Assembly: GCF_000935025.1 (NCBI RefSeq)
Contig: NZ_CP010836.1
Span: forward strand, 4,526,001 to 4,590,000
Length of the DNA stretch: 64,000 nucleotides
Source: Sphingomonas hengshuiensis
GTDB taxonomy: Bacteria > Pseudomonadota > Alphaproteobacteria > Sphingomonadales > Sphingomonadaceae
Direction: 5' to 3'
Positions 8,892-16,961 of the stretch are shown here, in pieces. The stretch's first letter is position 1. Every line of letters begins with the position of its first letter. Under the pieces are notes generated by a model. The model did no database searches. It was not told where the DNA came from and was given only the letters and a program-made list of their open reading frames with translations. Both the position numbers and the translations under genes were made by a program.

Positions 8892-8999
8892 CGGATTGCT
8901 CTTTCGGTCGAGGGCCTTATATTCATGACCATCATCATGATTGCCTAAATATGATGGCCGTCATCTAAATGTCAACGGCTCGCGCGGAGAAATTTGAAC
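8892..8999. promoter_or_regulatory. divergent promoter region with a TetR-type operator
   Basis: Contains ATGATGGCCGTCAT (8951-8964), a 14-base palindrome with one mismatched pair, and 16 bases away a related half-site cluster ATGACCATCATCATG (8925-8939). Spacing and symmetry suit a TetR dimer. The TetR start (9000) has a GGAGA ribosome-binding site at 8987-8991. Promoter hexamers could not be assigned with confidence. Confidence 0.5.
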
Positions 9000-9548
9000 A
9001 TGAAGGTCAGCCGAGAGCAGATGGCGGAAAACCGTCGCCGGATTCTGGAGGCCGCTGGCGCCTTGTTTAAGGACAAGGGGTTTGAAGCGGTCAGCGTTGC
9101 AGAGGTGATGAAGGCGGCAGGCCTCACCCATGGTGGCTTCTATGGCCACTTCCGCTCGAAGGACGATCTCGTGGCGCAGGCGCTGGCGCACGCGCTCGCG
9201 GCGGACAGTTTCGACGAGGGCGGGTTCGGCGACTTCGTCCGGGCCTATCTGGCGCCGCGGCACCGGGACAATCCGGACAAGGGTTGCCCGACCGCGGGTC
9301 TCGCCGCTGCCATTCGCCACCAGACGCCGGCAGCCAAAACGGCCATGACCGAAGGGCTGCGTACGCAGATCGCGCGCATCGAACAGGCGCTGCCGGCGTT
9401 GCCCGCAACCGAAAAGCGCAGCGCTGCGATCGGCAGCTGGGCGGCGATGGTGGGGGCCGTCATCCTGGCCCGGGCGGTCGACGATCCCCAATTGTCGGAC
9501 GAGGTTCTCGAGCAGACGCGGGCATGGATCGACACCTGCGTCAGGTAG
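9000..9548 (+). CDS. TetR/AcrR family transcriptional regulator
   Basis: A 182-residue regulator. The N-terminal helix-turn-helix reads RRRILEAAGALFKDKGFEAVSVAEVMKAAGLTHGGFYGHFRSKDDL, close to the AcrR-type consensus. The C-terminal part has the KGCPTAGLAAA pattern found in regulators of redox gene clusters. ATG at 9000 is preferred over an in-frame TTG at 8994 because the ribosome-binding site fits. It diverges from the four-gene oxidoreductase/hydrolase operon and most likely represses it until an inducing compound binds. Confidence 0.9.
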   Translation: MKVSREQMAENRRRILEAAGALFKDKGFEAVSVAEVMKAAGLTHGGFYGHFRSKDDLVAQALAHALAADSFDEGGFGDFVRAYLAPRHRDNPDKGCPTAGLAAAIRHQTPAAKTAMTEGLRTQIARIEQALPALPATEKRSAAIGSWAAMVGAVILARAVDDPQLSDEVLEQTRAWIDTCVR

Positions 9549-9665
9549 ATTTGAGCGCGTCGCCGACTACAGAACCCGCCCGTAACGTGTCCGCCGGGCC
9601 TTTACGTCGTTGGGACACGATCCTGGCGCCTGTCCGAACCGCTGGAGCAAAAGCGATATCGGTCG

Positions 9666-9762
9666 TGCGGAGATTGGAGCGACAATCTCCGCATAATTTG
9701 CGTAGATTTTCGTTGGCTCTGCGGAGAATATGCTGCACCTTCTCCGCGAAGGGTGCGGAGAA
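9666..9762. promoter_or_regulatory. repeated TGCGGAGA palindromes upstream of the Fic gene
   Basis: Within 97 bases there is a perfect 11-base inverted repeat (TGCGGAGATTG 9666-9676 with CAATCTCCGCA 9683-9693), a second pair (TGCGGAGAA 9720-9728 with TTCTCCGCG 9740-9748), and a further half site TGCGGAGAA (9754-9762) that doubles as the ribosome-binding region of the Fic gene. Five related half-sites in one promoter point to a dedicated operator, possibly bound by the winged-helix tail of the Fic protein itself. Confidence 0.55.
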
Positions 9763-9766
9763 TGCG

Positions 9767-10873
9767 GTGTTATATATTCATCAACAGAACGGTTGGCCTC
9801 ACTTCCAATGGAAGCAGGGCGAACTTGCCGAAAAGCTGGCGGCGGTCAGTCGTACGCAAGGGCGGCTGATTGGCCGGATGGAAGCCCTCGGACTGAAGCT
9901 CCGTGCCGAAGCGGTGCTTGAAACCCTCACCGAAGAAGTCACCAAGTCCAGCGATATCGAAGGCGAAACGCTTGACCGCGAGCAGGTGCGCTCATCGCTC
10001 GCTCGTCGCCTCGGAATGGATGCCGCGGGCCTCAAGACCCCTGACCGAAATGTCGAGGGCGTGGTCGAAATGATGCTCGATGCAACACAGAATTACGCCG
10101 CGCCGCTTACTGCCGAACGCCTCTTCGGCTGGCATGCTGCACTGTTTCCGACCGGCCGCAGCGGCATGAGCCGCATTGTGGTTGGTGCCTGGCGCACCGA
10201 GCAATCCGGCCCGATGCAGGTCGTATCCGGCCCATATGGCAGGGAAAAGGTGCATTACGAAGCGCCGAACTTCGACCGCCTCGATGGCGAGATGGCGGCT
10301 TTCCTCGATTGGTTTGAGAACGGCCCCGCAATCGATCCGGTTTTGAAGGCAGCGATTGCGCACCTCTGGTTCGTCACCATCCACCCATTCGATGACGGCA
10401 ATGGCCGCATCGCGCGCGCGATCGCGGACATGGCCCTGGCGCGATCCGAGAACAGCCCGCAACGCTTCTACAGCATGTCGGCGCAGATCAGAGTGGAACG
10501 CAAAGGCTATTACGACATCTTGGAGACGACGCAGAAAGGCGACCTGGACATAACTGGCTGGCTGCGTTGGTTCCTCGCTTGCCTCGATCATGCGTTCGCG
10601 GGTGCGGGCACCGTCCTTGAGAACGTGATTAGGAAGGCCCGTTTTTGGGAAGCGCTGGATGGCGAGAAGTTGAATGATCGCCAGCGAGCAATGCTCAATC
10701 GCCTGCTGGATGGGTTCGAGGGCAAGCTGACTTCATCCAAATGGGCGATGATCACGAAGACGTCACAGGACACCGCTTCGCGGGACATCAACAACTTGGT
10801 TGCGCGAGGAATCCTGCGTAAAGATGAGGCGGGCGGTCGCAGCACCAGTTATTCGCTGGCTGAAAGCACTTGA
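9767..10873 (+). CDS. Fic family protein (DUF4172-Fic-winged helix)
   Basis: A 368-residue protein starting at GTG 9767 behind CGGAG. The N-terminal 90 residues match the DUF4172 type (YIHQQNGWPHFQW). The inhibitory motif (S/T)xxxE(G/N) is present as SSDIEG at residues 61-66, and the active-site motif HPFDDGNGRIAR at 206-217 is complete, so it should transfer AMP or a similar nucleotide part to a target hydroxyl once inhibition is relieved. The C-terminus (from about 310) reads as a winged helix. Such proteins act as stress or toxin-like regulators in the cytoplasm. It lies just outside the integrated island. Confidence 0.9.
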   Translation: MLYIHQQNGWPHFQWKQGELAEKLAAVSRTQGRLIGRMEALGLKLRAEAVLETLTEEVTKSSDIEGETLDREQVRSSLARRLGMDAAGLKTPDRNVEGVVEMMLDATQNYAAPLTAERLFGWHAALFPTGRSGMSRIVVGAWRTEQSGPMQVVSGPYGREKVHYEAPNFDRLDGEMAAFLDWFENGPAIDPVLKAAIAHLWFVTIHPFDDGNGRIARAIADMALARSENSPQRFYSMSAQIRVERKGYYDILETTQKGDLDITGWLRWFLACLDHAFAGAGTVLENVIRKARFWEALDGEKLNDRQRAMLNRLLDGFEGKLTSSKWAMITKTSQDTASRDINNLVARGILRKDEAGGRSTSYSLAEST

Positions 10874-11051
10874 TAAGGACTTGAAATATTGCCATTGTAT
10901 GGTGGGTTCGAAGGAGAGCCCAGGAATCGAACTGAGCTGACAAGCGATTGATTTCATAAGAGAAAGTTTTTTGGCCTTTGCGGGGTATATTCCGAGGTAT
11001 CGGAAAAAATCTGGATAGATCAGGAATCACGGCACGAGAGCCACTTGGCGC

Positions 11052-11079
11052 CTGAGTTCGAATCCCTCCCGCTCCGCCA
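11052..11079 (+). other. tRNA 3'-end fragment forming the left att site of the island
   Basis: GAGTTCGAATCCCTCCC followed by GCTCCGCCA has the T-loop and the 3' acceptor half ending in CCA of a serine-type tRNA, but no matching 5' half is found upstream, so no complete tRNA is present. The last 17 bases (11063-11079) recur exactly at 31915-31931. The integrase gene begins 155 bases downstream. This is the expected crossover segment of a tyrosine integrase. Confidence 0.7.
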
Positions 11080-11107
11080 CCTTCGCCCTTTTTGGGCCTC
11101 CCCAAAC

Positions 11108-11150
11108 CCGCTGAAAACTGCTAGAAAGCCGCAGAAATCAGCGGTTTTTT
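11108..11150 (+). terminator. candidate rho-independent terminator
   Basis: CCGCTGA (11108-11114) pairs with TCAGCGG (11138-11144) and is followed at once by six T. It follows the tRNA-like att fragment, so it may be the terminator of the original tRNA gene. The 23-base loop is long, which lowers confidence. Confidence 0.4.
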
Positions 11151-11192
11151 CGTTCCGCTGCGTTTCACTCGATCCGACACGATCTCACGCGA

Positions 11193-11213
11193 AGTGTGGG
11201 GAAAAGTGTGGGG
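11193..11213 (+). promoter_or_regulatory. possible integrase arm-type sites (left)
   Basis: AGTGTGGGGAAAAGTGTGGGG is a tandem of two GTGTGGGG units about 20 bases before the integrase start. A near copy lies at 31833-31852 beside the right att site, and a relative (GTGGTGGGTAAAATGGTGGG) at about 32045-32064 before the second integrase. Their position at both island ends suggests binding sites for the integrase N-terminal domain. Confidence 0.4.
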
Positions 11214-11233
11214 AAGAATGAGGTGGAGGTGGC

Positions 11234-12391
11234 ATGGGTAAGCTCACTGCGCTCAAGATCCGGTCATTTTCCGAGCCCGGTCGCTATTCCGATGGGGATG
11301 GTCTGTTTCTCGAAATCAATGGCAAGGGAGCAGCCAGCTGGATCCTCCGGGTCCAGAATAATGGAAAGCGGCAGGATATCGGGCTGGGCTCCTCAAAGGC
11401 AGTTTCGCTCAAAGAGGCTCGGGAAGCCGCCTTCGCTACTCGCCAGAAGATCGCGCAGGGCATCGACCCCGTCGCTGAACGGAAGCAGGAGCGGCAGGTC
11501 ATTCCGACGTTTCGCAAGGCCGCCGAGATGGTCCACGAGGAACACGAAAAGGCCTGGAAGAACGGCAAGCATCAGAACCAGTGGATCGCGACGCTTAAAA
11601 CCTACGCCTTCCCCAAGATGGGTGATCGGTTGGTCAGCGAGATCGAAGGGCCGCTGATCCGCGATGTGCTGGCGCCGATCTGGCTGTCAAAGCCGGAAAC
11701 TGCGCGCCGCGTCCGGCAGCGCATCGGCACGGTTCTCGACTGGTCATACGCACGCGGGTTTCGCGCGACCGAAGCACCGATGCGTTCGCTATCCAAGGGG
11801 CTGCCTCGCCAGCCCAAGAAGGACAACCATTTCGCGGCTCTGCCCTATGCTTCGGTACCGGATTTCATTGAGAAGCTGAGCGCGCGTGAATCGGTGGGCC
11901 GCGTAGCGTTGGAAGCGCTGATCCTGACGGCCGCGCGATCAGGGGAAATCCGGGGTGCGACCTGGTTAGAACTCGACCTGGAAGCAGCGTTGTGGACGAT
12001 CCCGGCTGAACGGATGAAAATGGGGCGAGTGCACGTCGTGCCTCTCGCACCCCAAGCGGTGGCCGTGTTTGAGCGCGCCAAGAAGTTCAAGGCTGGCGCT
12101 AGCGACTTGGTGTTCCCCGGTCAGAACGTGAAGAAGCCGCTCTCGGACATGACCCTCCTCAAGATCCTACGGGATATGGAGCTCGCGGTGACCGTGCACG
12201 GGTTCCGCTCGGCATTCCGTGATTGGGTTGCGGAGCAGACCGACTATCCGAACGAGATCGCAGAGGCTGCGCTTGCCCACACCGTGTCGAATAAGGTCGA
12301 GGCCGCCTATCGCAGGACGGACTTTCTCGACAAACGCCGGCTTCTCATGCGTGACTGGGCGACGTTCTGCACGAAATTGTTTCCTCATTAG
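11234..12391 (+). CDS. int: tyrosine-type site-specific integrase
   Basis: A 385-residue P4-like integrase. The N-terminus (residues 1-90) is the DUF4102 arm-binding type (GRYSDGDGLFLEI...SWILRVQ). The catalytic part has R in ILTAARSGEIRGATW, HGFRS for the H..R pair, LAHTVSNKVEAAYRR for the second His and the nucleophile tyrosine. All key residues are present, so it should catalyse recombination between the tRNA-end att sites. It lies at the left end of the island in the orientation usual for such elements. Confidence 0.95.
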   Translation: MGKLTALKIRSFSEPGRYSDGDGLFLEINGKGAASWILRVQNNGKRQDIGLGSSKAVSLKEAREAAFATRQKIAQGIDPVAERKQERQVIPTFRKAAEMVHEEHEKAWKNGKHQNQWIATLKTYAFPKMGDRLVSEIEGPLIRDVLAPIWLSKPETARRVRQRIGTVLDWSYARGFRATEAPMRSLSKGLPRQPKKDNHFAALPYASVPDFIEKLSARESVGRVALEALILTAARSGEIRGATWLELDLEAALWTIPAERMKMGRVHVVPLAPQAVAVFERAKKFKAGASDLVFPGQNVKKPLSDMTLLKILRDMELAVTVHGFRSAFRDWVAEQTDYPNEIAEAALAHTVSNKVEAAYRRTDFLDKRRLLMRDWATFCTKLFPH

Positions 12392-12600
12392 AGGAAGACC
12401 GCGAGAAGGGGGAAGCCACTTGGGTTTCACCTGATGCGCGGAGAAATATGGTTGGTAATTCCAGCGTAAAACCTCGTCTCTCCGGGATATTATGATGAAA
12501 GATATGAAATATTACTGCGGCGGTGTGGCATGTATGCGCCTTGTCACCACTATTAGCTCGGCCGAGCACAAAGCATTGCCTTCCTCAAAGGCGGCCGCTT

Positions 12601-12942
12601 GTGGCTGAAGAGGTCCAAATCGGTTGTTACCTCCGTCCCCACGAGGGGGATATGCTCGACAGATATGCCCGTGAGCTGGAGCTATCCCGACCCAAACTCT
12701 GCGCCTTATTGATATTGCGCTCAGTTCGGTTGGATCAACTTGGCTCTCTTAACCGCGACTATGCTCGCCCCGAACCCAAGAAGAAGGCGATACGCATCAC
12801 GGCCAGAGTGGGGAAAGAGCTCAAGAATCGTTTCACGGCCGCGGCAGCCAGACTCGGTCTGGGCAGCGACGAGGCGGCCGCGATGGTCTTCCGTGCCGAG
12901 CTGGAGGAGCGCTGGCTTGAGAAGATGATAATATCAAGATAG
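12601..12942 (+). CDS. hypothetical protein with two ribbon-helix-helix-like halves
   Basis: A 113-residue protein starting at GTG 12601 (AAAGGCGG nearby). The first half, YLRPHEGDMLDRYARELELS with RPKLCALLI, and the second, AIRITARVGKELKNRFTAAAA with RLGLGSDEAAAMVFRA, each look like a short strand followed by two helices as in ribbon-helix-helix DNA binders. It is rich in Arg, Lys and Glu. No family is recognised. Position next to the integrase suggests a regulatory or excision-factor role, which is inference only. Confidence 0.55.
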   Translation: MAEEVQIGCYLRPHEGDMLDRYARELELSRPKLCALLILRSVRLDQLGSLNRDYARPEPKKKAIRITARVGKELKNRFTAAAARLGLGSDEAAAMVFRAELEERWLEKMIISR

Positions 12943-13253
12943 GAATCGTGCTTGATTCCCGCCTTCCCTAAGCGCATGGTATCTCCACGGCACCATGCTG
13001 CACGCAAGTTTAAATGTTCTCTTTATGTTCTTGTCGTGTTAAAGGCCCTTGAACGGTTGTCGCAGCACGATGCGGCCCGGTCCGATATGAGCCGAACGGA
13101 TCTGCGGCTTGCTTGCTCGGAGGGGGCCGGCATGGCAACGATAGGTGGCCAGCTCCTGACGCGATTCGTCTGGAGCGCGGGTCCCATTACCGGATCAACT
13201 GGGAGAAACGGGCAATCCGGCTCGTTGATCTCGCTCGCGCCAAGGAGGTCTTT
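12943..13253. other. gap before the HD/PRTase module
   Basis: No convincing gene. An open frame continues 47 codons upstream of the ATG at 13254, but the strong AGGAGG at 13243-13248 marks that ATG as the start. The stretch around 12990-13040 is AT-richer than its surroundings and may hold the promoter of the downstream pair. Confidence 0.3.
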
Positions 13254-13688
13254 ATGACGACTCAGGAAGCAACGCTGGTGACCGCGACGGAGTTCGTGAC
13301 CGATATCCTGTGCGAGCTCGCGCTTCACGACGTCAAGAAGCTGCGCCTGGTCGACACGATGCAGGACAGGCGCTTTGAAAAAGCATACGAGATGCTGCGT
13401 GAGCAGCGAAGCAGGCTCAACATCGCCCTCGATTTTTCACTGGCTACAAATCCCTACCACGGGGATTCGAGCACGCTCCGCGAAGCCATCTACGGGCTTA
13501 GGGAGCAAGGGGTCGTCTCTATCAACAATCCCAGCTTCAAGACCGTCGAGGTACAGGTTGATCGCGACGACGCTGACTATTTCTTGACCAAGTCCTCCAT
13601 TCCTCGCCACGTAGTGACCCAAATCGTGAATTGCGTGTTCATAGGGGAGGGTATGGATGGCCAACAGCGGGTTACTTCCGCGAATTAA
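13254..13688 (+). CDS. small partner protein of the HD/PRTase gene
   Basis: A 144-residue protein of no recognised family. It begins at ATG 13254 behind a perfect AGGAGG. The sequence is acidic-basic mixed with a likely helical middle and a TLREAIYGLREQGVVSINNPSFKTVEVQV segment that reads like the recognition helix plus wing of a winged-helix fold. It overlaps the next gene by 32 bases, so the two are translationally coupled and probably work together; it may be the sensor or regulator of the pair. Confidence 0.6.
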   Translation: MTTQEATLVTATEFVTDILCELALHDVKKLRLVDTMQDRRFEKAYEMLREQRSRLNIALDFSLATNPYHGDSSTLREAIYGLREQGVVSINNPSFKTVEVQVDRDDADYFLTKSSIPRHVVTQIVNCVFIGEGMDGQQRVTSAN

Positions 13689-16365
13689 GGTTTTTGCGGA
13701 GCAGTTCGCGGAGAGGAGCCTATCCCCCTACCTTGTCCGCCTAGAGCGGCCGGGTGAAATCGGCGTAGGGCACAAAGAAATCAATGATTCCGTGTGGGGC
13801 ACTGTGAAGGTCAGCCCCCTGGAGGTCGTTGTCATAGATAGTCCGCTGCTCCAGCGGCTCCGGCTGATCCGGCAGCTAGGAGTCGTGCATTGGGTCTATC
13901 CTGGAGCTTCTCATTCGCGCTTTGAGCATACGCTCGGCGTGCTCCACCAGGCGCAGCGCATCGTCACCGCAATCAACCAGGCGTCGATTGGCAGAGACAC
14001 TCAGCCAATCGACGCTAGGCAGGAGCAGCTAGTCCGGCTCTGTGCTCTTGCTCACGATATCGGTCACGGTGTGTTCTCGCACGTTTCAGAGCACGCCGTA
14101 GCCCGCAGGACAGACCTGCGGCTCGCCTTGGCCGACTTTGCCGCAGACATTGGCGTGGACAAAGTCCAGCTAAGCGAACTCGTCGCCCACGACGTCGTCG
14201 GGTCGCCCCACTTCAAGAAGATGCTCGAACTTGCTTTCGATCGGTTGGGGAACGTGGCGACTTATGGCGGCGGGTCAGCTGGCAGCGCCGAGGAAATCTC
14301 CAAACTAATGCGACACGCAATTGTCGGGCACCGCATCGACACGCGCGTGCCGCTCCTGCACGAAATAATTACAGGTCCGTTCGATGCCGACAAGCTCGAC
14401 TACTATGTCCGCGACGCGCAACATGCAGGCGTGCCAACCGTAGTCGACATTTCCCGCCTGCTTCAAAAGATCGTTCATAAGCGCACGCTCATGAAGGACG
14501 TACCTGAGGATATAAAGAAGACGCTACCCGAGGGGCAAGACAGCTGCGAGCTTTTCGGCCTCAAGGCGTCAGGCGCCGCAATGCTGGACGAACTTCACCT
14601 CGCGCGCGTTCTTCTATACTCCAAAATCTACCGCCAGAAAAAAGTTCAGGCAATTGAGGCGATGATAGACGCGCTCTTCGGCGCACTTGGACGTCTGCCC
14701 GACCTTGACCCCGTCAAGCTGATCGAGTTTTGCTACCGCTTCAGCGACGATCAACTGGTTGTCTCCACAGCTGATGACGTCTTCCGCGCTCTGGCGGTCA
14801 CAGACGCTCCGGACCCCATTAGGACGTTCGTAGACGATCTGCTCGCTCGGCTCAGGGACCGGCATCTTTACGTCAACTCCCTAGCATTGGTGGCGACATA
14901 CCCGAACGATCCTTGGGCGTCGGAGAAGCCGCAGGAACGGGGCCTCAAGGTTCTTGCTCAAGATTGTGCAAACGGTCAGAAAGTCGCAGCGCTTCAAGCT
15001 GAGCTGGCGAATGAACTAGCGAGTCTCGCGGCTGCGATTCCGGAGGAGATCGAGGGCGTTCCGACCGACGTACTCGAAATGAGCGTAGTCATAGCTGCGA
15101 AGCCGAAGCTGTCCGGCGGCACGGAAATCGATCGAGCGCTCATCCTACAGGGGGACAGGTTTGTCCGGGGCCGCGACATGGACCGCATGAACCAAGCGGG
15201 CTGGGTCGACGCATACCACTTCGGCCAACCCCACTCGCTCATATTCGCACCGAAAGAGGCCTCAGTCGCCACGTACGTGGCCGCCGAGAGACTCATTCGA
15301 CGCAAGTACGACGTCGTCCTGCCGCCGTCGGCAATTAACATAAGCAAGCAGAACCTCGAAAAGGTCACCGCCCTTAAACTTAAACTTGAACGCACCGGTT
15401 GGTATTCGGGCGTCGCGATGGACATACGCCCAAAGCCTAGGCGCCTCGCCAAGGCAGACATAAACGACCGGATTGCGGCTCTCGCGACGAAACTCGAAGC
15501 GATTGACGAGCCAATCGTTGATAACGCCCCGCGCCGGCCAGTGGTCATGACGGACAGGATCAGGAGTTGGCTTGCCCAATACCGCGAGGATGACGCAATT
15601 GAAGGTGCGTTGGACGCCATCGAGCGCATCCGAATTCTCTCTCGTGAGGAGAGCCAAGGTGCTCTCCGGGGATTAATTGAGCGAAATCCGGAGTTTAGAG
15701 GCGCGACTATCGTCCCATTCGGGGACCTCAAGGACAGCGGCGCCGTCCAAGCCTATCTTTCACAGGATCTACGGAGCATATTCCCAGAGGTCCACCCATT
15801 GTCCGAAGCGGTCAACCGAGGCGGCGACAAGCCCATCGTCTTTGTAGACGACTTCATAGGCTCTGGCTCGCAGGCGAGAGACATCATCGGCAATTGGTTC
15901 GACGACGAAGAGCTCCGTCAGGAGCAGCTTGGCGAGGCAAGGCTGCCTTTCCAGGATCGGGAGCGTAAATTTCTGACCGACAGACCGGTGGCGTTTGCGT
16001 TCGCCACAGGTTGGGACATGGGGCTGAAGGCGATCGAAGAAGCTGCCACCAAGGTGGGAATGCGACCAACGGTCCACACACACGTCCCCGAGAGCGAAAT
16101 CCCATTCGCCTTCACAGGAGAAAACAGGCCCGAAAGCTCGCTCGCCTTCGAACGAGCGAGTCGCGTTATCGGTGAAGCCCTCCTCGCCTCCCGTGGCAAG
16201 GATGCTGACAAGCAGCGCGACCGCGCGCTTGGTTATGGCAATCGCGCCATGCTGCTTGCGTCTCGGTTCAACATCCCAACGCAGACGCTAACATCGCTCT
16301 GGATGGACGGGATGAACGACGGCGTGGAGTGGCACGCACTTATTCGGCGTAGGAACAAGTCATAG
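13657..16365 (+). CDS. HD-domain phosphohydrolase fused to a phosphoribosyltransferase-like domain
   Basis: A 902-residue cytoplasmic protein. Residues 45-290 match the COG1078/dNTPase-like HD family: LLQRLRLIRQLG, then H91 in SRFEHTLGV, the H133-D134 pair in LAHDIGHGVFSHVSE and the distal acidic residue in DADKLDYYVRDA, together the H..HD..D metal site. The middle (about 300-690) is helical and unassigned. Residues 726-745 read PIVFVDDFIGSGSQARDI, the PRPP-binding loop of type I phosphoribosyltransferases, resembling PRTase-like proteins of predicted conflict systems. An HD nucleotide hydrolase joined to a PRTase suggests action on nucleotides or modified nucleotides during infection. Function is inferred, not known. 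Confidence 0.75.
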   Translation: MANSGLLPRIKVFAEQFAERSLSPYLVRLERPGEIGVGHKEINDSVWGTVKVSPLEVVVIDSPLLQRLRLIRQLGVVHWVYPGASHSRFEHTLGVLHQAQRIVTAINQASIGRDTQPIDARQEQLVRLCALAHDIGHGVFSHVSEHAVARRTDLRLALADFAADIGVDKVQLSELVAHDVVGSPHFKKMLELAFDRLGNVATYGGGSAGSAEEISKLMRHAIVGHRIDTRVPLLHEIITGPFDADKLDYYVRDAQHAGVPTVVDISRLLQKIVHKRTLMKDVPEDIKKTLPEGQDSCELFGLKASGAAMLDELHLARVLLYSKIYRQKKVQAIEAMIDALFGALGRLPDLDPVKLIEFCYRFSDDQLVVSTADDVFRALAVTDAPDPIRTFVDDLLARLRDRHLYVNSLALVATYPNDPWASEKPQERGLKVLAQDCANGQKVAALQAELANELASLAAAIPEEIEGVPTDVLEMSVVIAAKPKLSGGTEIDRALILQGDRFVRGRDMDRMNQAGWVDAYHFGQPHSLIFAPKEASVATYVAAERLIRRKYDVVLPPSAINISKQNLEKVTALKLKLERTGWYSGVAMDIRPKPRRLAKADINDRIAALATKLEAIDEPIVDNAPRRPVVMTDRIRSWLAQYREDDAIEGALDAIERIRILSREESQGALRGLIERNPEFRGATIVPFGDLKDSGAVQAYLSQDLRSIFPEVHPLSEAVNRGGDKPIVFVDDFIGSGSQARDIIGNWFDDEELRQEQLGEARLPFQDRERKFLTDRPVAFAFATGWDMGLKAIEEAATKVGMRPTVHTHVPESEIPFAFTGENRPESSLAFERASRVIGEALLASRGKDADKQRDRALGYGNRAMLLASRFNIPTQTLTSLWMDGMNDGVEWHALIRRRNKS

Positions 16366-16961
16366 TCGCACTAGCGCGTCTCACGCCTTTGGCGTGAATG
16401 CGCTCGCACGCCGCTGCGCGGCGCCGAGTCGGCGTTCCCGTCTCGGCCCTTCGGGTTTTGATCGCGGACGCTGGCGATCCTGCGGATCGGCGGCCGGCAA
16501 GTGCCGGCAGCGGAACGCGGGTGCGGTGCGCGCGCTGGCGCACGCCTGCGGCGACACCAGGGCGCGCATGTTGTTGGTGCCCGCGTGGCACACTTGCCCG
16601 GGCGGGGCGCGCGGGCGGCGGCTGGCGCGCGCACGCTGCCCGCGCAAGGCCCACCCGGTTGCAAAGGTACGGTTCTTGTCCGGGCGCCGATGGCGCCCGG
16701 CAGCGCGGTCGCGCTGACAGGATGGTCGCCGCGCGGACGCGCGGCGGCGTTGGTGCGCCGGCACACGGAAAGGACGGGGGGAGCGTCGCTTCCCTGTAGT
16801 CCTGCCGCGGCATGCCGCAAGCCGGGCGGTGCCCGGCTCCTCCACGTTGTTTCGGCCCTCCGGGTGCGGCCTGCCTTCCTCGGCAGGACTGCCGGTTCGC
16901 TCCTGCAGCTCCCCCCGCCCTTCCGGCGCCGGTTGCGGTGTTTTGGAAGGAGGAAAGGACC
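16366..16961. other. GC-rich non-coding stretch with hairpins
   Basis: About 600 bases without a convincing gene. It opens with a perfect hairpin TCACGCC-TTT-GGCGTGA (16381-16397), which may end transcription of the HD/PRTase pair although no T-run follows. The rest is very GC-rich with many short inverted repeats such as CGCGGACGCGCG, and ends in the AAGGAGGAAAGG ribosome-binding site of the antirestriction gene. Long open frames here arise from base composition and have no recognisable protein. Confidence 0.4.

Noticed and set aside
11000..11079. A complete serine tRNA gene
   Set aside because: Only the T-arm and 3' acceptor half can be read; no 5' acceptor GGAGCGG or anticodon arm is found upstream, so it is an att fragment.
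13113..13253. Longer N-terminus for the small partner protein
   Set aside because: The open frame continues upstream, but a perfect AGGAGG just before ATG 13254 makes the shorter start far more likely.
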